Assembly: GCA_013694885.1 (NCBI GenBank) | Contig: JACDBO010000327.1 | Span: 1 to 6,884 of the forward strand | Origin: Chloroflexia bacterium | GTDB taxonomy: Bacteria > Chloroflexota > Chloroflexia > Thermomicrobiales > UBA6265 | Reading direction: 5' to 3' | DNA: 6,884 nucleotides | Part shown: one piece after another, positions 1 through 6,120 of the stretch | Position numbering within the stretch: position 1 is the stretch's first letter | Layout: each line of letters opens with the position of its first letter | Made by a program: the position numbers and the translations under genes | The notes under the pieces: generated by a model | Seen by the model: only the letters and a program-made list of their open reading frames with translations | Databases searched by the model: none | What the model was told of the DNA's origin: nothing

Positions 1-2437
1 GTCCGTAGGGGGTGCGGTGGCGGGCGCGGGCGCTCGTCAAGCTGCCACCGATCCGTGGCCGAATCTCCAGGCGGCGGTAGCCCGGCGCGGCCGGCGCCAG
101 ACCACCGACGACCCGATGCAGCCAATCGGCGACGGCGCCGAGAGCGTAGTGGTTGAACGAGGTCATCTCGCCGGGGTTGACCGTGCCGTCGGGGCGCAGG
201 CTGTCCCACCGCTCCCAGATCGTCGTCGCGCCCATCGTCACCGGGTAGAGCCACGAGGGGCAGGTGCGCTCGGTCAGCAGGCGGAAGGCTGCCTCCACCT
301 CGCCGGTGTCGCAGAGTGCGTCGCAGATCAGCGGTGTGCCGACGAAACCCGTCCCGATGTGGTAGCCGTCCGCGCGCGTCAACGCGGCCAGCCGGGCGCC
401 GGCCGCGCGCCGCGCCGCGTCGTCGGGCAGCAGACCGAACCGCACCGCCAGGGCGTAGGCGGTCGGCGCGTCGTTGACCAACCCGCCGTCCTGCTCCCCG
501 TAGGCACGGGTGAACGCCTGCCGCACCTCCCCGGCGAGTGCCAGATAACGGGTCTCTTCATCGCGGCGGCCGAGCACCTCGGCGGCTCGCCCGACCAGCT
601 CGGCGGAATGGGCGAAATAAGCCGTGGCGACCAGACCGGGATCGGCCCGCGCCGCCGCCGGCTGGTCGGGTGGAGCGGCCGGGTCGAGCCAGTCGCCGAA
701 CTGAAACCCCTCGTCCCAGAGCCGGCGCTCGCCCGCCCGCGCCGCCAGACAGTCGACCCACGCCCGCATACTCTCAAACTGATCGGCCAGGACCTGTGCG
801 TCGCCGGTGCGTTCGTAGAGCACCCAGGGGACGACCACCGCGGCGTCGCCCCAGGCGGCGGCTGGGGTCAGCGGCCCAGCCAGCGGGTTCGGCACGACGA
901 AGGGGACGATGCCGTCCTCGTCCTGCTCGGCGGCGAGGTCGCGCAGCCACGACCAAAGGAAGCCGGCGACATCGTAGAGAAAGCTGGCCGTCGGCGCGAA
1001 GACCTGGATATCGCCGGTCCAGCCCAGCCGCTCGTCGCGCTGCGGGCAATCGGTCGGCACGTCCAGGACGTTGCCGCGCATACTCCAGACGACGTTCTCG
1101 TGGAACTGGTTGAGCAGGGGGTCCGAGCACTCGAACCAGCCGGTGCGCTCCAGGTCGGAGTGGCAGACCACGGCCACGAGGTCGCCGGGCCGCAACTCGC
1201 CCGGCCAGCCTTCGACCTCGACGTAGCGGAAACCGTGGAAGGTGAACCGCGGCTCCCAAACCTCGATTTCCCCGCCGCCACGGAGGGTGTAGCGGTCGGT
1301 GGCCTTCGCCGTCCGCAGCGGACGGGTGCAGAGCTCGCCGTCTTCGAGGACCTCGGCATGGCGCAGCGTCACCGTCGTACCCGCTTCGCCCCGCACGGAG
1401 AGCCGAACGCGGCCGACAAGGTTCTGACCGAAATCGACGATGGTCCGCCTAGTCGGCGAGATCGTGACGGCGACCGGCACGACCTCCTCGATGCGCCGCA
1501 CCGGTGGCCCGGTGGGGGCGACGAGGGTCGTCAGGTCGCGGTCGAGCAGGCGCACGCCGGACCAGTCGCGGTCGTCATAGCCGGCCATCGACCAACCGGG
1601 CCGGTCGCGGCGGGCATCGTGGGTCTCACCGTCGTAGAGGTCGCTGGCCAGTGCCGGCCCCGGCGCGGCGCGCCATGATTCGTCGGTGAGCAGCAGGTCG
1701 GTCGCCCCGTCGGCATAGTCGATGGCGAGCTGGGCAAGCAGCGCCAGGTGGTCGCCATAGATGTCACGCCGCCCACCGTTGAAGCCGAGGCGGCCGCGAA
1801 ACCAACCGGCGCCGAGCATCGCGCCGATCGCGTTGCGTCCCGGACGCAGCAGGTCGGTCACGTCGTGCGTCTGGTAGCGGAGTCGATGGTCGTAGCTGGT
1901 CCAGCCTGGCGCCAGGACGTGGTCGCCGACGACGACACCGTTGATCTCGGCCTCGTAGACACCAAGTGCCGTCAGGTACAACCGCGCCCGCGTCAGGCCG
2001 GGGCGAACATCGAACTCCCGCCGCAGGAGCGGGAGCGGCCCCGGCGACGACCGCTCGTCCCAATCGGGTGTCACGAATCGGGCTGCCCAGTCGTCGGCGT
2101 GGAGCAGTCCCGCCTCGACCGGGGTCGTCTCCGACCACGCCGACGCGGAGCCATCCTCACCCCACACCCGGACGCAAACGGACACGCGCTCGCGGGAGGC
2201 CAGCGGCGCGAACGGCCAGGGCACGAGCACCGACTGCTCCGACGCGATGCGTTCGGTCGCGCCGCGCGGTCGACCATCGTCGCCGGTGGCATCCAGCTCA
2301 TATGCCGTCTGACGCCAGGCGGGGATGTCCGTGGTGACGGTCCACGAGAGCCGCGGGCGATCGGTACCGATCCCGAGCGCCTCCCGCAGGTGCTCGATGG
2401 CGAGAGTGGCGATGGTGGGCGGTTGGCGCGCGCTCAT
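1..2437 (-). CDS. GH78 alpha-L-rhamnosidase, cytoplasmic, 3' end outside window
   Basis: The product is predicted to hydrolyse terminal alpha-L-rhamnose from glycosides by the inverting GH78 mechanism. 812 residues are readable without a stop, and the C-terminus lies beyond the left edge (family members are usually about 900-1000 residues). Visible regions in order: an Fn3-like N-terminal part (about 10-120); a rhamnosidase N-terminal carbohydrate-binding-like domain (about 137-300); a concanavalin-like domain (about 310-420); an (alpha/alpha)6 barrel (about 425-770); and the beginning of the C-terminal beta domain. The GH78 hallmark DCPQRDERLGWTGD occupies residues 463-476, with Glu469 as the likely general acid. 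GATTIWERWD carries Glu742, the likely catalytic base by family analogy. There is no signal peptide, so the substrate is probably a small imported glycoside. The ATG overlaps the stop of the upstream malate synthase gene (ATGA). No Shine-Dalgarno precedes it, which points to translational coupling. Family is certain; exact substrate is not. Confidence 0.95.
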   Translation of the reverse strand, partial: MSARQPPTIATLAIEHLREALGIGTDRPRLSWTVTTDIPAWRQTAYELDATGDDGRPRGATERIASEQSVLVPWPFAPLASRERVSVCVRVWGEDGSASAWSETTPVEAGLLHADDWAARFVTPDWDERSSPGPLPLLRREFDVRPGLTRARLYLTALGVYEAEINGVVVGDHVLAPGWTSYDHRLRYQTHDVTDLLRPGRNAIGAMLGAGWFRGRLGFNGGRRDIYGDHLALLAQLAIDYADGATDLLLTDESWRAAPGPALASDLYDGETHDARRDRPGWSMAGYDDRDWSGVRLLDRDLTTLVAPTGPPVRRIEEVVPVAVTISPTRRTIVDFGQNLVGRVRLSVRGEAGTTVTLRHAEVLEDGELCTRPLRTAKATDRYTLRGGGEIEVWEPRFTFHGFRYVEVEGWPGELRPGDLVAVVCHSDLERTGWFECSDPLLNQFHENVVWSMRGNVLDVPTDCPQRDERLGWTGDIQVFAPTASFLYDVAGFLWSWLRDLAAEQDEDGIVPFVVPNPLAGPLTPAAAWGDAAVVVPWVLYERTGDAQVLADQFESMRAWVDCLAARAGERRLWDEGFQFGDWLDPAAPPDQPAAARADPGLVATAYFAHSAELVGRAAEVLGRRDEETRYLALAGEVRQAFTRAYGEQDGGLVNDAPTAYALAVRFGLLPDDAARRAAGARLAALTRADGYHIGTGFVGTPLICDALCDTGEVEAAFRLLTERTCPSWLYPVTMGATTIWERWDSLRPDGTVNPGEMTSFNHYALGAVADWLHRVVGGLAPAAPGYRRLEIRPRIGGSLTSARARHRTPYG

Positions 2438-4011
2438 TGCGCGTCGAGGTAGCCGTAGGCCGGCAGGGTCAGGAACGGGATGAAGTCCTCGGTAAGCACC
2501 AGCTCGTCGAGGATCGTCGCCGCATCACCGAGCCGGCCTTGTTCGCGGCCACCGAGCTTCGCCAACTCCTCGGCCAGGACCGTCGCATAGGTCGCGTCGG
2601 TGACGATGTCGCCCTCGGCGGTCGGCGCGCCAAGGCGGATCCATTGCCAGAGCTGGGCACGGGAGATCTCGGCGGTGGCGGCGTCCTCCATCAGGTTGTT
2701 GATCGCCGCCGCGCCGGTCCCCTGGAGCCACGAGTCGAGGTACTGGAGGGCGACGCTGATATTGGTGCGGACGCCGGCCTCGGAGACCTGCCCGCCGGGC
2801 ACGCGGAAGTCGGTCAGCTCCGGCCCGTCGATCTGGACATCCTCGCGCAGCTTCTCTTTCTGGTTCGGCCGCTCGCCGAGGACCTTGTCGAACTCCTCGC
2901 GGGCGACCGGCACCAGACCGGGGTGCGCGACCCAGGTGCCGTCGCAGCCGTCGGTCGCTTCGCGTTCCTTGTCCTGGTGCACGTTGGCGAGCGCGGTCTC
3001 GTTGACCGCCGGGTCGCGCCGGGTGGGGATGAACGCCGCCATACCGCCGATGGCGTGGGCGTCGCGGCGGTGGCAGGTGCGGACCAGGAGCTGGGCATAG
3101 GCGCGCATGAAGGGGACGGTCATCGTCACCTGGGCGCGGTCGGGCAGCACCATGCCGGGGCGGTCGCGAAACGTCTTGATCGCGCTGAAGATGTAGTCCC
3201 AGCGCCCGGCGTTGAGCCCGGCGGCGTGGTCACGCAGCTCGTAGAGAATCTCGTCCATCTCGAAGGCGGCGTGGATCGTCTCGATCAGCACCGTCGCCCG
3301 GATCGAGCCATAGGGGATACCGAGCCGCTCCTGGGCGAAGGCGAAGACATCGTTCCAGAGTCGCGCTTCGAGATGGCTCTCCAGCTTCGGCAGGTAGAAG
3401 TACGGTCCGCTGCCGCGGTCGACCAGTTCCTTGGCATTGTGGAAGAAGTAGAGCCCGAAGTCCCACAGGCTGCCGGAGATAGCCTCGCCATCGACCTCGA
3501 CGTGCCGCTCCGGCAGGTGCCAGCCGCGCGGGCGCAGCACCAGCGTCGCCGTCTCGTCGTTGAGGTGGTACTGGCGACCGTCGGGGTTGTCAAAACTGAT
3601 CGTGCGGCGGATGGCATCGAAGAGGTTGCGCTGGCCATCGACGACGTTGTGCCAGGTCGGGGAACTGGCATCTTCGAGGTCGGCCATGAAGACCCTCGCG
3701 CCAGAGTTGAGGGCGTTGATGACCATCTTCCGGTCGCAGGGCCCGGTGATCTCGACGCGGCGATCGTTCAGGTCGGCCGGCGCCGGCGCGACCCGCCAGT
3801 CGTCCGCGCGGACATCGCGCGTCTCGTCGAGGAAACCGAGCTGCGCGCCCCCGGCGATCCGCGCCTGCTTCGCTACGCGCGCCTGAAGCAGCTCGCGGCG
3901 GCGTCCATCGAAGGCGCGGTGCAGCGCGGCGACGAAGTCGAGCGCATCGTCCGCGACAAACGGCCGCAGGTCCTCCGCGACCAGACTCAGCAGCCTGACA
4001 CCCGTGGCCAT
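2434..4011 (-). CDS. aceB: Malate synthase A (glyoxylate shunt)
   Basis: The enzyme condenses glyoxylate with acetyl-CoA and water to give malate and CoA, the second step of the glyoxylate bypass, in the cytoplasm. From the ATG at 4011 the protein has 525 residues, close to the ~530 usual for isoform A. The family signature RDHAAGLNAGRWDYIF is at residues 260-275. RPRGW at 160-164 holds the active-site arginine region. MEDAATAEISR around Asp443 matches the catalytic aspartate region of malate synthase A. An ATG 72 nt further upstream is open in frame, but the start at 4011 is preferred: GGGAGGG stands 6 nt before it, and MATGVRLLSL looks like a normal family N-terminus. It is the first gene of an apparent two-gene unit and overlaps the rhamnosidase by ATGA. 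The isocitrate lyase partner gene (aceA) is not in the window. Confidence 0.97.
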   Translation of the reverse strand: MATGVRLLSLVAEDLRPFVADDALDFVAALHRAFDGRRRELLQARVAKQARIAGGAQLGFLDETRDVRADDWRVAPAPADLNDRRVEITGPCDRKMVINALNSGARVFMADLEDASSPTWHNVVDGQRNLFDAIRRTISFDNPDGRQYHLNDETATLVLRPRGWHLPERHVEVDGEAISGSLWDFGLYFFHNAKELVDRGSGPYFYLPKLESHLEARLWNDVFAFAQERLGIPYGSIRATVLIETIHAAFEMDEILYELRDHAAGLNAGRWDYIFSAIKTFRDRPGMVLPDRAQVTMTVPFMRAYAQLLVRTCHRRDAHAIGGMAAFIPTRRDPAVNETALANVHQDKEREATDGCDGTWVAHPGLVPVAREEFDKVLGERPNQKEKLREDVQIDGPELTDFRVPGGQVSEAGVRTNISVALQYLDSWLQGTGAAAINNLMEDAATAEISRAQLWQWIRLGAPTAEGDIVTDATYATVLAEELAKLGGREQGRLGDAATILDELVLTEDFIPFLTLPAYGYLDAQ

Positions 4012-4017
4012 CCTGAT

Positions 4018-4024
4018 CCCTCCC
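4018..4024 (-). promoter_or_regulatory. Ribosome binding site fixing the aceB start
   Basis: On the minus strand GGGAGGG lies 6 nt before the ATG at 4011, within a purine-rich run (GGAGAGGGAGGGATCAGG). The alternative in-frame ATG at 4083 has no comparable site, so this motif decides the start. Confidence 0.8.
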
Positions 4025-4190
4025 TCTCCGCCTGGCGCGTTCCACATCGCGCACGTTCCATCGCTGCCTGGAAGGCGCGGCATGAGTGCCGAGGTGACAC
4101 CCGGAGTCGTCGCGCCGACGCCATCTTGCGCGGCGACGCGGCCATTCGCAAGAGGGTAGACCGTGGCGGGAAAGGCGGCACGGGGCCATC

Positions 4191-4199
4191 TGCTATACT
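4191..4199 (+). promoter_or_regulatory. Extended -10 promoter for the membrane-protein operon
   Basis: TGCTATACT fits the extended -10 consensus TGnTATAAT with one mismatch. The -35 position (about 4171-4176, AAAGGC) does not match TTGACA, which is common for extended -10 promoters. Transcription would begin near 4206 and leave a 5' leader of about 110 nt before the ATG at 4316. Confidence 0.6.
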
Positions 4200-4215
4200 G
4201 CGAACGTGTCGCAGT
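4197..4215. promoter_or_regulatory. Candidate operator: 7-bp inverted repeat over the -10/+1 region
   Basis: ACTGCGA (4197-4203), spacer ACGTG, TCGCAGT (4209-4215) is a perfect 7-bp inverted repeat. It overlaps the end of the -10 hexamer and is centred at the expected transcription start, a position typical of a repressor site. A second, 6-bp inverted repeat follows immediately: GCGAAT 4217-4222 and ATTCGC 4230-4235. No regulator gene is present in the window, so the binding protein is unknown. Confidence 0.4.
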
Positions 4216-4315
4216 TGCGAATGATTCCTATTCGCGACGACGGCATGAGGGGACAGCGACCTGCGCCGGCCTCCGGGCGATGCGCGCGGGCACGCGAGTG
4301 AGGAGATAGCGAGCA

Positions 4316-4834
4316 ATGGGGATCGTTCGACGCGGCTGGCGTGCCTTCTTCGCCTGGTACGAGCGGCACTACACCCTCAACGTCGGTATCGCGGGGGGAC
4401 TCTTCCTCCTCCAGCTCGTTCACCTCTACTGGCTGACGACCGACGTCGTGGTCGCTCGGCTCACCGGCGACAGCTGGTTCGACCCGAGCGGCGTGCTGGA
4501 AGTGCTGATCGTCGTCGTCGACTACACGGAGATCCCGGCGATCCTCGGCACCTCGCTGATCTATGTCAATGAGCTGCGGCGGGGGCGACACTGGAAACCG
4601 CTCCTCTACCTGGTGCTCCTCAACTCCCAATGGCTGCACATCTTCTGGATCACCGACGAGTTCGTCGTCGGGGAGTTCGGCGGCGGCGAGAGCTCACTTC
4701 CCGCCTGGCTGGCCTGGATCGCGATCCTGATCGACTACCTCGAACTGCCGGTGATCTACGACACGATCAAGCGCTTCATCACCTCGTGGCACACGGAGCG
4801 CCTGGACACATTCTTCCGGGAGGAGCTGCGGTGA
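4316..4834 (+). CDS. Unrecognised four-helix membrane protein with internal duplication
   Basis: The 172-residue product has four hydrophobic segments (about 23-47, 60-84, 95-118, 130-151). Positive charges at the N-terminus, at 86-94 and at the C-terminus place both ends in the cytoplasm. It is an internal tandem duplication. Gln33, His36, Trp39, Thr41, Asp43 in the first half match Gln105, His108, Trp111, Thr113, Glu115 at a constant offset of 72. DYTEIP (69-74) matches DYLELP (140-145) at an offset of 71. Paired His, Asp and Glu within membrane helices suggest a metal or cofactor site, or a proton/ion path; this is inference. The start has AGGAG at 4301-4305, 10 nt upstream. The stop overlaps the next gene by GTGA. 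I do not recognise the family and assign no function. Coding status is supported by the promoter, the ribosome binding site, the coupling and the hydrophobic pattern. Confidence 0.85.
   Translation: MGIVRRGWRAFFAWYERHYTLNVGIAGGLFLLQLVHLYWLTTDVVVARLTGDSWFDPSGVLEVLIVVVDYTEIPAILGTSLIYVNELRRGRHWKPLLYLVLLNSQWLHIFWITDEFVVGEFGGGESSLPAWLAWIAILIDYLELPVIYDTIKRFITSWHTERLDTFFREELR
4818..4825 (+). promoter_or_regulatory. Ribosome binding site for the small GTG-start gene
   Basis: GGGAGGAG lies 5 nt before the GTG at 4831, inside the last codons of the upstream membrane gene. It is the main evidence that the short frame after it is translated from GTG. Confidence 0.75.
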
Positions 4835-5022
4835 GCACGCTCGCCTTTGCCGCACCACTGCACGCCTCCCCGCTGGCCGGCGACTTTCACTGGGAGGTTC
4901 AGCTCCTGGTGCTGCTCGTTATCGCAGGGGTGTGGCTCTTCCTCGCCGGCCATGGCGAGCGCCGGTCGCGGCGGCATGCGGAGCAATCGGGCTGTGTTGA
5001 CGGCGCGAATGGCCGGAGGTGA
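4831..5022 (+). CDS. Small single-helix membrane protein (63 residues), unrecognised
   Basis: A GTG start, in a GTGA overlap with the stop of the preceding membrane gene and behind a strong GGGAGGAG, opens a 63-residue frame. The product has a short N-terminal part (residues 1-22, ending DFHWE) and one membrane helix (about 23-39, VQLLVLLVIAGVWLFLA). A basic tail rich in Arg and His (40-63) predicts a cytoplasmic C-terminus. The same frame can be read further upstream from an ATG at 4630, but that part lies out of frame inside the membrane-protein gene and looks like a shadow. Tight coupling suggests a subunit or accessory of the four-helix protein. A membrane-edge His-Trp-Glu echoes the His/Trp/acid pattern of its partner, though this may be coincidence. 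No family recognised. Confidence 0.7.
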   Translation: MSTLAFAAPLHASPLAGDFHWEVQLLVLLVIAGVWLFLAGHGERRSRRHAEQSGCVDGANGRR

Positions 5023-5075
5023 ACGCATCTTTCAGATAGAACCACTTTTGCCCGGATGTGACGGTTCCAAGACGA

Positions 5076-5104
5076 TTTCCAGACGCACGACCGTGTGCTA
5101 TTCT
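5076..5104 (+). promoter_or_regulatory. Promoter of the 74-aa/201-aa gene pair
   Basis: TTTCCA at 5076-5081 (4 of 6 to the -35 consensus) is followed after 17 nt by TATTCT at 5099-5104. The latter is preceded by TG at 5096-5097, making an extended -10. Transcription would start near 5111, which overlaps the ribosome binding site AAGGAG (5111-5116), so the leader is very short or absent. Position and spacing fit the gene at 5124. Confidence 0.55.
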
Positions 5105-5123
5105 CGGGTAAAGGAGATTCGGG

Positions 5124-5348
5124 ATGGCAAGCAGCGCATCACATTCAACTCTTTCATCTTCGATTCTCTCGGCAGAAGAGGGACGCCAGCTCTTCGATGA
5201 GTTCGCGCGTGAACTCCTGCACATGGATGGGGAGGAGTTCATGCGTCGCTGGAATGCTGGCGAGTATGAGGACCTGGAGGATATCCCGGAGAACGGCGAA
5301 ATTCTCTACCTCTCCATGCTTATGCCCTTTGGCCGGCGGGAGCTCTAG
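5124..5348 (+). CDS. Small acidic protein, first gene of a possible toxin-antitoxin-like pair
   Basis: A 74-residue soluble protein. AAGGAG at 5111-5116 stands 7 nt before the ATG, and a promoter lies just upstream. The N-terminal 15 residues are Ser-rich. The rest is acidic and probably helical: EEGRQLFDEFARELL at 18-32, EEFMRRWNAGEYEDLEDIP at 37-55, then LSMLMPFGR at 63-71. From memory, short proteins with an EEFLRRW.AGE...ML.PF pattern occur immediately before the HWHP/PHLH protein family encoded next, so the two probably form a conserved pair. That resemblance is unverified. Its last 20 bases overlap the start region of the next gene in another frame. Size, charge and order resemble an antitoxin, but no DNA-binding motif is evident, so function is unassigned. 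Confidence 0.75.
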   Translation: MASSASHSTLSSSILSAEEGRQLFDEFARELLHMDGEEFMRRWNAGEYEDLEDIPENGEILYLSMLMPFGRREL

Positions 5349-5934
5349 AGAGGCGGTCGAGCAGTTCATCGACCGTCACCGCTCGACGATCCAGTGCCTC
5401 ACTCCCGCCGAGGTATTTGCCAGCGGGAGCGATGGGACACATGAGCAGAGTCTCATGTTCTTGTCGCATGGTGCGAGGCCAGAACGAAATCTCTTGATAC
5501 TCCGAACTGTTTCAGTCGAGCCGACGTTTCGCCTCCAGCTCGTCGTTGATTATCGCGTTGACCGCCTCCCTGAAAATGGAATGCACAGGGTGTCGGTGAG
5601 CCGCTATAGCTATTCCATCCTTGACTCTACTCGACGCGAACTCCTCTCCTTTCATTGGCACCCTTACGGACGTAGCCGGTTCACCACTCCACATCTTCAT
5701 GTCAGCGGCGCTCGGCCGATTGCCATTGCCCAACGTCTCGATGGCGACGCTTTCTTACTCGACATAGGCAAAGCGCATCTGCCGACACGACACGTTTTAC
5801 TCGAAGACATCGTTGAGCTGTTGATCGCCGATCCGGTCTTCGCGGTCGCGCCGAGGCGGGCGGACTGGCGGCGCGTGGTGGCGACCAACCGCGCCGCCCA
5901 GACCACAGAGGGAAGTTATACGGAATCCGCTTGA
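5329..5934 (+). CDS. HWHP/PHLH-motif protein, possible toxin-like partner
   Basis: About 201 residues from a TTG at 5329, in the +1 frame relative to the 74-residue gene and overlapping it by 20 bases. Between 5329 and an internal ATG at 5455 there is no ATG or GTG, yet the sequence already looks like a real domain (REAVEQFIDRH, LTPAEVFASGSDGTHE). The TTG is therefore the likeliest start, probably by coupling, because no Shine-Dalgarno precedes it. The frame is open further upstream to an ATG at 5095, but that part is out of frame under the 74-residue gene and unlike protein. Motifs: HWHP 109-112, TTPHLHVS 119-126, KAHLPTRHVLLEDIVELLI 148-166, APRRADW 174-180. The His clusters could form a metal or nuclease site. 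It loosely recalls TumE/DUF6516-like toxins with HH motifs, but I cannot establish homology. Sampled lines are about 50-58% GC, lower than the flanks. The last codons fall inside the inverted-repeat element that follows. Confidence 0.72.
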   Translation: MAGGSSREAVEQFIDRHRSTIQCLTPAEVFASGSDGTHEQSLMFLSHGARPERNLLILRTVSVEPTFRLQLVVDYRVDRLPENGMHRVSVSRYSYSILDSTRRELLSFHWHPYGRSRFTTPHLHVSGARPIAIAQRLDGDAFLLDIGKAHLPTRHVLLEDIVELLIADPVFAVAPRRADWRRVVATNRAAQTTEGSYTESA

Positions 5935-5957
5935 TTGGTGGTGAAACCTCAACCGCC

Positions 5958-5987
5958 GTCATTCTGAGGCCGCAGCCGAAGAATCCC
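5958..5987. repeat. Interspersed CATTCTGAG...GAAGAATC repeat
   Basis: The segment begins GTCATTCTGAGGCCGC and ends AGCCGAAGAATCCCC. It resembles the GTCATTCTGAG-CGAAGCGAAGAATC sequences found in many copies between genes of Chloroflexota and some other bacteria (recalled, not searched). It is imperfectly palindromic: ATTCT 5961-5965 pairs with AGAAT 5980-5984, and GGC 5968-5970 with GCC 5975-5977. It is followed by GCGAAGCG-type sequence. Confidence 0.5.
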
Positions 5988-6000
5988 CGCGCGAAGCGCT

Positions 6001-6017
6001 CGACGGCAAAGCCGTCG
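6001..6017. repeat. Tight GC-rich hairpin CGACGGC-AAA-GCCGTCG
   Basis: A perfect 7-bp stem with a 3-nt loop inside the MITE-like element. There is no T-run on either side, so it is more likely structural DNA/RNA of the repeat than a terminator by itself. Confidence 0.45.
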
Positions 6018-6120
6018 CATTGCGAAGACGGGAGTATTCCAGCACTGTTCAGCCGGATTCCGTATTAGCGAAGTCTGTTGTTGCTGGCAACGACAAGTGC
6101 GCTCAGGGAACCACCGTTGA

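Larger units (their letters stand above)
4012..4315. other. Divergent intergenic regulatory region
   Basis: 304 bases separate aceB (leftward) from the membrane-protein gene (rightward). The region holds a strong rightward extended -10 element, an inverted repeat over it, and four related GCGAA-type boxes: ATTCGCAA at 4144-4151, TGCGAAC at 4199-4205, TTGCGAAT at 4215-4222 and ATTCGCGA at 4230-4237. I could not find a convincing -10/-35 pair for the leftward aceB transcript. No RNA gene or small ORF with a credible ribosome binding site was seen. Confidence 0.5.
5916..6067. mobile_element. MITE-like element bounded by 11-12 bp inverted repeats
   Basis: ATACGGAATCCG (5918-5929) and CGGATTCCGTAT (6054-6065) are perfect 12-bp inverted repeats. 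If the ends are taken as TACGGAATCCG and CGGATTCCGTA, the element is 146 bp (5919-6064) and is flanked by TTA (5916-5918) and TTA (6065-6067), a possible 3-bp target duplication. It encodes no protein and contains a CATTCTGAG-type repeat and a tight hairpin. A chance 12-bp inverted repeat in a span this short is unlikely (my rough estimate is below 1 in 1000). It covers the last four codons and stop of the preceding gene. The mobilising transposase family is unknown. Confidence 0.45.

Noticed and set aside
17..1678. 553-codon open frame on the plus strand, antisense to the rhamnosidase
   Set aside because: The opposite strand carries an intact GH78 protein with catalytic motifs. The plus-strand translation is low-complexity (Arg/Gly/Ala/Pro-rich) with no recognisable domain, as expected for antisense frames in GC-rich DNA.
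1748..2452. 234-codon plus-strand open frame antisense to the rhamnosidase N-terminus
   Set aside because: Shadow of the GH78 reading frame, with no independent support.
4012..4083. Longer malate synthase start at 4083
   Set aside because: The added 24 residues do not look like a malate synthase N-terminus, and the ATG at 4011 has a strong ribosome binding site.
2437..4224. 595-codon plus-strand open frame antisense to malate synthase
   Set aside because: It mirrors aceB codon structure, has no ribosome binding site and shows no domain pattern.
4193..4639. 148-codon minus-strand frame over the membrane-protein gene
   Set aside because: Antisense to a well-supported gene. It would begin inside the promoter region and shows no domain.
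5039..5067. GAACC/GGTTC inverted repeat after the small membrane gene
   Set aside because: Only a 5-bp stem with a 19-nt loop; too weak to call a terminator or operator.
5095..5328. Upstream extension of the His-motif protein to an ATG at 5095
   Set aside because: This part overlaps the 74-residue gene in another frame, reads as low-quality protein, and the ATG would lie within the predicted -10 region of the promoter.
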